Shown here piece by piece: positions 57,540-64,000 of a DNA stretch of 64,000 nt. Positions within the stretch are counted from its first letter, which is position 1. Each line of letters starts with the position of its first letter. A model generated the notes under the pieces. It was not told the DNA's origin. It did no database searches and was given only the letters and a program-made list of their open reading frames with translations. The position numbers and the translations under genes were made by a program. Source of the stretch: Adiantum capillus-veneris (Eukaryota > Streptophyta > Polypodiopsida > Polypodiales > Pteridaceae); NCBI GenBank assembly GCA_014529385.2, contig CM043968.1:2448501-2512500 (forward strand), read 5' to 3'.

Positions 57540-59660
57540 CCAGTTCAAGGAGTTACGAAAGCACAAGCTCAAAAGAAAGCTGATGAGAATCGAGAGACAA
57601 AGAACACGGAAAGTGACATGAGTCCAAAGACAGATGATGGACCAAAGACAGACGCACCTAGTCAGAAAACCAAGAGCAAACGAAATAGTTGGAAAGCTAG
57701 AAAGACTAGGATGAAAGCATGCAGGGAACAAGAGCAAAAATCCCTAGCTGAGAAGCTTACCGAAGCTAAGGAGAAGATAAAACAACATGAGGAAAAGGAG
57801 GCACCTTCTCTTACACAGATGGTTAAACCTCTAGAAGAACCATCCACGGATGAGAAACCGAGAAGGGATAGTTCAGGAGGATCTGTGTTGGCAGAGAAGG
57901 TTAATCAGACATTAGATGCCCTCTTGAAAGCCTATGATGTGAGGCTCAAAAACAACCAAACCCAAGAACACAGGTGGATGACATATCCCTATGCGAAACT
58001 AGAAAAGCAAAGGTTTGAAATGTGCCAGAAAATGATTCAAACAGCCTAAGCTTTACTAGAACCACCAGTTGCAAAACCTGAGGATGTGATCCATGTCATG
58101 CCTACACAAGTAATCCCACCAAACCAGGAACTAAAAGAGCCAGATTCTAGTCATGAGCACACACCAAACCTCAAAGACCCAGCATTAGAACCAAGAATAG
58201 TACTGAATATCACGGATAACTCTTCCGAGGGATTTCACCAAGCGATACCTGAGGATTGTAAAGAGATAGATGGTCTTGACGAATTGTGGAAACAAGTCAG
58301 AGAGGCCACTGAAGCCGATGACCTAAGAAGACAAGTAGACAAGACTGGTGATGAACGAGGAGTGTTTCTACCACCAATAGATGAATTTGAGACTGGATCT
58401 CAAATGAATCTAGACGTGCGATCGTATTGGGGTGACAAAGGATCTGTACAATCTATGGATAGTCAAACCCATTCGCTAAGAACACTACCGTCCTACATAG
58501 GAGAGTACGAGACCAAGTCAGATGTGGTTGCAGTCCCATCACAGAGACGGTCTCCCAATAAGCCCATCGATTCAAAGGGGCTAGTAGATATTCTATCTAC
58601 CCTAGTCACATGTACAATAATGTTAGCCGAGTTGCTAAGAATAAGACCAAACATGTGGGCTAATGTGGGTAAATTTCTAGAGAAATTTGGTGTAAAAACC
58701 CCAATGACTCAAATCGAGGAAGGCATCAAAGAGCTTGAAATGCCTCAACTAAATACTAGGCCAGTGCCATTAAACAAGGTAGGCGAGTATTACGAGGGAG
58801 AAGAAGGAAACACCACCCTTCCTATGGAATTCAATAGTGTAAAAACCATGGCAATCCTTGACAGTGGAGCTGGTGTGGCCATTGCAACCAAAGAGGTTTG
58901 GAAAAAATGGGGAAAACCTGCCTTGATATCCACACGAATGACCCTGCAGCTTGCAGACGGACACAAAGAAAAGCCCCTAGGACTGCTAGAAAAAGTACTT
59001 GTTACCTCTTGTGGCATTGGATATGAACACACTTTTGTTGTTGTTGACTTTGGCAAGAATAATAACTATGACATCATTCTGGGAAGACCATTCATGCGAC
59101 AATTGAAAATGGTCCAAGATTGGGGTTATGACCATGTATACCTGAGACATATGGAAACCATAACAAAGATAAACTTGAGGGACCATAGCTATAGGGATGT
59201 GACGAGAACACTGGTTGAGGAGTTTGATTCTGCCACACTAGCAGGATCAGAACTTCCAGCTTGGTTAGGTAAGCCTAAAGAACTGTGGATGTGTGGAGCT
59301 TCACAATGTGGTAGCTTGAAACGTGGGGAATGTATCCTAGAGTGGGTTATAGAGGATAGGGACTATATCCCAGAACCATTTCCTGAAGAAGAGTTAGAGC
59401 CTTTTGGATGGGAACACATCTTGGCTACTCTAGACGTGTGCGCCGTGGAGGATGCTCCCACAACAAAGTTTTGTGATGAAAATGGCTATGATGTCTTTCC
59501 TTATTTTGCAGTGAGTGTAATCCAGGAAAACGAAGAGATCCAGACATCAACAAGCTCTCGAAATAAGGAGCAAACAAAGAAATGTGGAGAATCAAAAGAT
59601 GAAGAAGACCACGAGTTCTATGCCTCTGTAGAACACTTTGAGCTTCAAGAAGATCAATGA
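57540..59660 (+). pseudogene. Gypsy C second frame with aspartic protease
   Basis: This lies in a different frame from Gag. 57618-58049 is a charged, coiled-coil-like stretch (KLTEAKEKIKQHEEKEAP) ended by TAA 58047-58049. The frame then stays open from 58086 to TGA at 59658-59660. The retropepsin lies at about 58850-59150: AILDSGAGVAIATKEVW (active site DSG), LQLADGHKEKPLGLL, YDIILGRPFMRQLKMVQDWG. About 170 further residues have no RT similarity. Protease would process Gag. It looks catalytically intact, but whether it is translated depends on the upstream stop and frame change. Confidence 0.88.
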
Positions 59661-59693
59661 CCCGGGAATCAATGTCATCGCTACACGAATAAA

Positions 59694-60212
59694 GTGCATC
59701 AAAAGTGGATTCCAAAGTCCTCGGTGAAGACACAGCCACCACAAGCATCTTCATACATGGCTCCTAATAAGGATGCAAAGACTTATCTAGGAGGAACACG
59801 ACTAGAGCAACGAGCTAACAATGCTCTAATCAATGGGCTAGAAAAGTCCTCCAAGAAACTACCACCCACGAGCAAACAGACAGTAACTTTTCACTACCAG
59901 CCAAAAAATCAAGGGAAAGTACAAGAAGTCAACCTTGCTGAGGATAGTAGCGATAGTGATGAATCTTACGACATCCCCTATCATCAACTCAGGCCATCAC
60001 TATCACCAACCCCTTCAACAACAACCATGATAGGTCAAAAGAACAGGACAACAAGTCAAAGCCAAAAAGCTCGACAAATCTGGATACCAAAAAGCCAGAT
60101 CGGCCAAAAACAGATATGGATCAACAAGACAAAGATCTCTAATGACAAAGCACAAGATCCAACACCAAAACGAGAACAAGGAAAGCACAAACGGGTAAGA
60201 GTCAAAGTCTAA
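59694..60212 (+). CDS. Gypsy C C-terminal frame with W-x-P-K motifs
   Basis: Same frame as the protease ORF, separated from it by one stop. It contains KWIPKS at about 59705, IWIPKS at about 60078 and IWINKT at about 60117, an acidic patch (AEDSSDSDESYD) and a very basic C-terminus (KREQGKHKRVRVKV) that could bind nucleic acid or act as a nuclear signal. It has no known domain. It may be the tail of the protease polyprotein or a separate product. The corresponding region in element B has about six W-x-P-K copies. Confidence 0.55.
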   Translation: MHQKWIPKSSVKTQPPQASSYMAPNKDAKTYLGGTRLEQRANNALINGLEKSSKKLPPTSKQTVTFHYQPKNQGKVQEVNLAEDSSDSDESYDIPYHQLRPSLSPTPSTTTMIGQKNRTTSQSQKARQIWIPKSQIGQKQIWINKTKISNDKAQDPTPKREQGKHKRVRVKV

Positions 60213-61023
60213 GTACTTAAGTCTGGTGAAGTGAAGGAGAAGGTCCAAAAGACACTCACGTAATGAGCACAGTGAGATACGAGTGGAGAAACTTCTACAT
60301 CGACAACCCTTCTTGGAAAGGTGGAAGCTATTGAAACGTCTTTTAATGTCCCATGTGCTACATTTATTCCTCGAAACGCCCATCATCTCCTTCTTTTACA
60401 TTGCATGCTTTTGGTGACAAATTTCTCATATGCATATAGAGTGTCCCATAATTGGCACTTGCATCAGGCACTCTTTCTGTGTTTCACCGAAGCACTCACC
60501 TTTCATGAACATGTACTTCACGTTCACCTGCTCAACTCCAATAAGAGCGTATACCAAAGGCAGTTTTTTTTTCCCACCGGGTTTTTTCCCTTTGGTCATC
60601 CAGGTTTTAGACCCTAATCTAAAGACACCTATCACCATCCTCTTGTACATATTCCTTCTACATCAACAATAAGGAAATGCCACTCAAATCAATTGACAAA
60701 TGAATTGGAGCACCAATTTCAGATCATAGCATATTTCTCCTCAATGGCGAGTCGAAGAATGCCCTACAATGACAAAGCTGCAGACAACACTAACAACATG
60801 ATTGCACAGGAACAAAGAAGGCCCCAATGAAGAAGAGCAGACATAAAAGTAATCAGAGGATCTCAAAAGATGAATGGTTATGCTGATAGATGTCCGCTCT
60901 AATGGATCATAGTTCTTGTTGTGGTTCGACAAAGTTACAAGCAGTGCAACACATGAAGCCAAAACGACAGCAAAGACCACATCGCCATTGACAATCAAGT
61001 CATGTCAGGGACGACATGAACGC
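60213..61023 (+). other. Gypsy C 3' untranslated region
   Basis: No gene. It includes a T-rich/C-rich segment TTTTTTTTCCCACCGGGTTT at about 60565, common upstream of plant gypsy 3' ends. The last 70 bp match element B. Confidence 0.7.
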
Positions 61024-61035
61024 GGAAGGGGGGAG
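61024..61035 (+). other. Gypsy C polypurine tract
   Basis: GGAAGGGGGGAG lies directly before the LTR TG. It primes plus-strand DNA synthesis. The B counterpart is GGATGGGGGGAG. Confidence 0.9.
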
Positions 61036-61643
61036 TGTTGACCGCTGGGTCAACAACACAACATAACTCAAGTTTCGTACCAAAGTCTTATCTTTTGCGA
61101 GTTATGAAATGTTGCGGATTATGGATATAAACGTCATTTGTAATGAGTAGTTATTCTAGTTTCAGAAGCCGGGGTGCAATGGCACTTCCAGATATTAAAT
61201 ACAAAACCATTTGACCCTTTCAACCCCATTTTTGGTTAAACCTAAGGTAGCCTTAGTATATAAGTTACCTAGGTCATTTTGTAAAGGAGACTTTTAATCA
61301 TAATCAAAACTTTAGCACTGCCGTCTACTGTGTGTGAGAAAGAAAGAGAGTAAGCGTGAGCTTTATCCTCTAGCTACACCCAGCTCGCTCAACACATTGG
61401 AGATCGGACTGCACCATTGCTGTAGGCTCAAGGAGAGCTACGCGACAACGCCAAGCATTCCACACGAGACGAAGCGCACACGCCGACGCATCTACGAGCT
61501 ATTTGTGGCCGTAAGTGTATCAAACGATGTCTGTTTTCTGCGTGCTAGTAGTCTATAGAATCGTGGCGTCATAAGCTACACATAGGTACTCATAAATTTC
61601 AATTTTAGGCACTTTCAAAATTCTGCTCTGTCATTCTACGCGT
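61036..61643 (+). repeat. Gypsy C 3' LTR, first 608 bp
   Basis: Aligned with 51705-52311, with a few percent difference. Alignment stops after CTACGCGT, where gypsy F begins. The remaining 350 bp should lie right of the window. Confidence 0.93.
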
Positions 61644-63634
61644 TGTCGTGCTGTAACACGTACATAGAGGGAACGCATACTACAAGATCTATCTTGTAAC
61701 TTTTTAGATACATAATTATCTTTCCTATAATGTACATATGCATATTTAGGTATAATAATAAGCCTTCTATCTCATCCTATTATTTTTTTCAAGGGTAACC
61801 TATCCTTACTTTACCATCAGAAAATACTATGGGAAAAGCTCAATAGCTCCGCCTCTTTAACTTGGGGCAAAAAGCATTGATTCTTTATTTCTACTATCTC
61901 ATTATCATCTCACACCCTAGCTAGATCCTATATCTAGGGTAAACTCCAATATATATATATTCTATGTATTTTTTATACTTTTCTTATATTTCTTTTTAAA
62001 TAGCTACTAGGAGGGAATCAAATCCTAGTGGGACACTAGGTGGCATGATTTCAAAGATACACTTATTTTAATGCATTATTCCAAGCATGATTACAAAAAT
62101 TTATCAGGGAGCAATGTCATGCTTTCATATGGCATGAGGTGTCCTTTGGAATTAAATGAAAGTCTAGGCTAAGGGGACCACGGGAAGACTTTTGCTGCCA
62201 GAAATGGACCCTATTTTGATGAATTCTTTACACAAGGTTCCAATCCGAATTGGAAAATGATTTTAAAATAAAAATCGTAGCTAATGAGCTGAAGTTTTTG
62301 CCCATATTTTTACTTTTTTATTTGGAGCCACAGTTGAGGAGATATGATCAAAATACTGGACCCCAGTCTTCCCACATCATGCAGGGACAGCTCATTTCCA
62401 ACTTTTCCAATTCCTATTCACACTGGCTCCTCTCTTCTTGTGTAAAGCCTCACCTATAAAAGGGGACCTCTTCTTCCTTGAAAAGGAACTCAAGCATTCA
62501 AGCCATTGATGAGAGGAATTCTTGAGGGAGTGAGTAGTAATGCCTAATTGTACTTAGCCCCATTAACATAAGCCCAAGCCTACACTTTCTCCTAGAGAAA
62601 GACTAGCCATTCTTGTACGCTATCCTTGGAAGATCAACTCTAATCAAAGAAGGTGTTGTACTTGGCGTATCAATCAACGTTGAATTCTCCCCTCTTCTTC
62701 TCTCTCCCATCAATAATGGTGCTGAAGGGTTTCAAGTAAGATGTGTTCTACATTGATGTTTTCTTGATTTCTTGTTGTTTTCATTTTCATCTCTAATCCA
62801 ACATATATATATGTATCTAATCTCATCTCCTTAACCAAACCTATCTCTCTCATTCTTAGTAATTCATCCTCTCCAGGTTCTCTTTGCTACAGGTACATCT
62901 CTCCCTGCAGTATCCTTATTGCCTACGGGCAAGAATAGGGCTTGGGAGGGAAACTTCTCATCTCTTCACTTCTCTCATATCTACATTTCTCACATACTAT
63001 CCTAGATGAATAACCCACATGATGATCATTTCTATCGCTTTCACTCTGTACGATCTATTAGAATTAACGTATAGATTAGCCGAAAAATACACTTTCAACA
63101 ACGTATAGTGTTTCTTTTTGGCCCAGAAAGGCTTAATGAAATACTTCTATCACCGGATCCCATCATACTACCTCTCATAGACTATAACTTTTCTTTTGAC
63201 GTAAGCTTAGTTATCTTGCTATGAACCAAGAGGATTTGTACACACAATTAATCCCAATCACTAGACAAAATTTATATATTATGGTAAGCACAAAACTACA
63301 ATTCCAAAGAACAATTCGTAGCCTATTTGGTCAGCCAAGATTGAATGCCATTAACTCATCTATTAACCCTTTCATATTACCCATGATACGATATGACCAT
63401 AGCCTTGATGTTTTCATTTTCGTATTGTTTTGACATTCTCTTTTGTGTTCTTTCTTTGTGTGTGTGAGTGCAAGAGAGAAAGAGCGAGTCTTCTTTTATT
63501 GCACTTCTTTCCAAACCCTAGTCTTCATGGCATCTATGGTTTAACTCCTTCATATAGTTTTTGTTGAGTTCTCTCACAAACTCTCATAGCCATAAGCCCG
63601 GTGCTTTCCTGGCAAGACCGCAAATTTCTCGACA
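61644..63634 (+). repeat. Gypsy F 5' LTR (about 1991 bp)
   Basis: TGTCG...CGACA ends. A promoter-like CACCTATAAAAGGGGACC lies at 62451-62468, with transcribed-leader-like sequence after it. No second LTR is in the window to confirm the ends. Confidence 0.72.
62455..62462 (+). promoter_or_regulatory. TATA box in gypsy F LTR
   Basis: TATAAAAG in a GC-flanked context, the strongest core promoter match in this LTR. Confidence 0.6.
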
Positions 63635-63640
63635 TATTTT

Positions 63641-63658
63641 TGGTGAACCCGACGTGAA
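63641..63658 (+). other. Gypsy F primer-binding-site candidate
   Basis: TGGTGAACCCGACGTGAA starts 6 bp after the LTR end with the obligatory TGG. I could not match it to a plant tRNA from memory. Confidence 0.6.
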
Positions 63659-63687
63659 ACTGCCAGGGTGAGATTTTGTGGATAACC

Positions 63688-64000
63688 ATGGGTGATCATG
63701 TTGAGCAACAGGGTATGCATTTTGACCCAGCTACAATGCAAATGTTTCAAGCATTTGCAATGTTCATGCAACAACAACATGCCATTGAAAGAAGGGAGAT
63801 TTTAGCAACGAAGGCCATACAAGCAGTCGTCAATAGAATGGATCAGTTCAATGGAAAAGATGTAACCAAGTACTTACGCGAGTATGTGACGGAGATGGAG
63901 CTGCATCACGTGTCAGAAGGTGAGATGATTCAAAGCTTTGAGCTAGTTGTTGCTCCAGAAATTAGAGAGCATGTTAGGGTAATTAAAGATGGGCATGGGA
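63688..64000 (+). CDS. Gypsy F Gag, N-terminal 104 codons, open to window end
   Basis: ATG 63688 (context AACCATGGG) opens a frame that stays open to base 64000. The product starts MGDHVEQQGMHFDPATMQMF, then a Met/Gln-rich helix and AVVNRMDQFNGKDVTKYLR, EYVTEMELHHVSEGEMI, FELVVAPEIREHVRVI. This resembles the N-terminal Gag helical region found in several plant gypsy elements. No stop or frameshift is seen, unlike every other retrotransposon frame here, so F may be the most recent insertion. The rest of Gag and all of Pol lie outside the window. Confidence 0.82.
   Translation, partial: MGDHVEQQGMHFDPATMQMFQAFAMFMQQQHAIERREILATKAIQAVVNRMDQFNGKDVTKYLREYVTEMELHHVSEGEMIQSFELVVAPEIREHVRVIKDGHG

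Larger units (their letters stand above)
51705..61643 (+). mobile_element. Ty3/gypsy (Tat/Athila-like) element C, Gag-protease only, with palindrome array
   Basis: 5' LTR, tRNA-Asp primer site, a leader of about 2.9 kb with repeats, gag, a protease-containing frame, a W-x-P-K tail, 3' untranslated region, purine tract and the start of the 3' LTR, which is interrupted at 61644 by gypsy F. No RT, RNase H or integrase sequence is present between protease and 3' LTR. Same family as element B. It lies inside the CACTA transposase gene. Confidence 0.93.
61644..64000 (+). mobile_element. Ty3/gypsy element F with about 2-kb LTR, runs off right edge
   Basis: It begins TGTCG exactly where the C LTR alignment breaks. 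The presumed LTR ends CGACA at 63634, giving perfect 5-bp inverted ends. A primer-site candidate and an open gag follow. It is the youngest layer of the right-hand nest. Confidence 0.8.

Noticed and set aside
59425-59754. Minus-strand open frames opposite the gypsy C protease ORF
   Set aside because: They are shadows of the plus-strand coding sequence, with no motif.

Overview
This window is nuclear DNA from a repeat-rich vascular plant. The evidence is Ty1/copia, Ty3/gypsy (Tat/Athila-like and chromovirus), CACTA and LINE elements, primer-binding sites matching plant tRNA-iMet and tRNA-Asp, and fragments of plant genes (UDP-glycosyltransferase with a 44-residue PSPG box, ARG1-like DnaJ protein, DBP2/p68-like DEAD-box helicase). 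The LINE reverse transcriptase is unlike the usual angiosperm L1 and RTE types, which weakly suggests a fern or other non-flowering lineage; I cannot name the species. I see no intact host gene, rRNA, tRNA or CRISPR array. Nearly every coding region is a broken transposon or gene relic.

Layout. 1-3074: copia A (minus, runs off the left edge). 3075-4992: unassigned. 4993-7459: decayed LINE (minus). 7464-8216 and 13543-14600: unassigned host sequence split by copia G (8217-13537, plus), which has 143-bp LTRs and a GCAGG target duplication. 15456-26327: an old copia H (plus) carrying a MITE and split by gypsy B (17305-25982); B's own 5' LTR is split by the small non-autonomous LTR element T (18064-20133). 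26328-33311: unassigned DNA with long GA microsatellites, a UGT relic and an unidentified coding relic. 33312-40224: decayed chromovirus D (minus) with an 819-bp internal tandem duplication and a 1.1-kb insertion. 40336-44788: decayed copia E (plus). 45654-51704: CACTA transposon (minus), interrupted by gypsy C (51705 onward, plus). C's 3' LTR is in turn interrupted at 61644 by gypsy F, which has a 2-kb LTR and an open gag running off the right edge.

The most interesting system is the B/C gypsy family. It has about 950-bp LTRs that begin with an inverted pair of W-box cores, a tRNA-Asp primer site, and Gag plus aspartic protease, but no reverse transcriptase, RNase H or integrase; it therefore looks non-autonomous. 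Between the primer site and gag, element C has a leader of about 2.9 kb built from 125- and 290-bp repeats. Each repeat carries a near-perfect 24-bp palindrome (11 sites). The older relative B keeps two palindromes in which both arms changed in concert, which hints that the dyad itself is maintained. B has also captured intron-free pieces of a DEAD-box helicase gene, and T has captured a piece of an ARG1-like gene.
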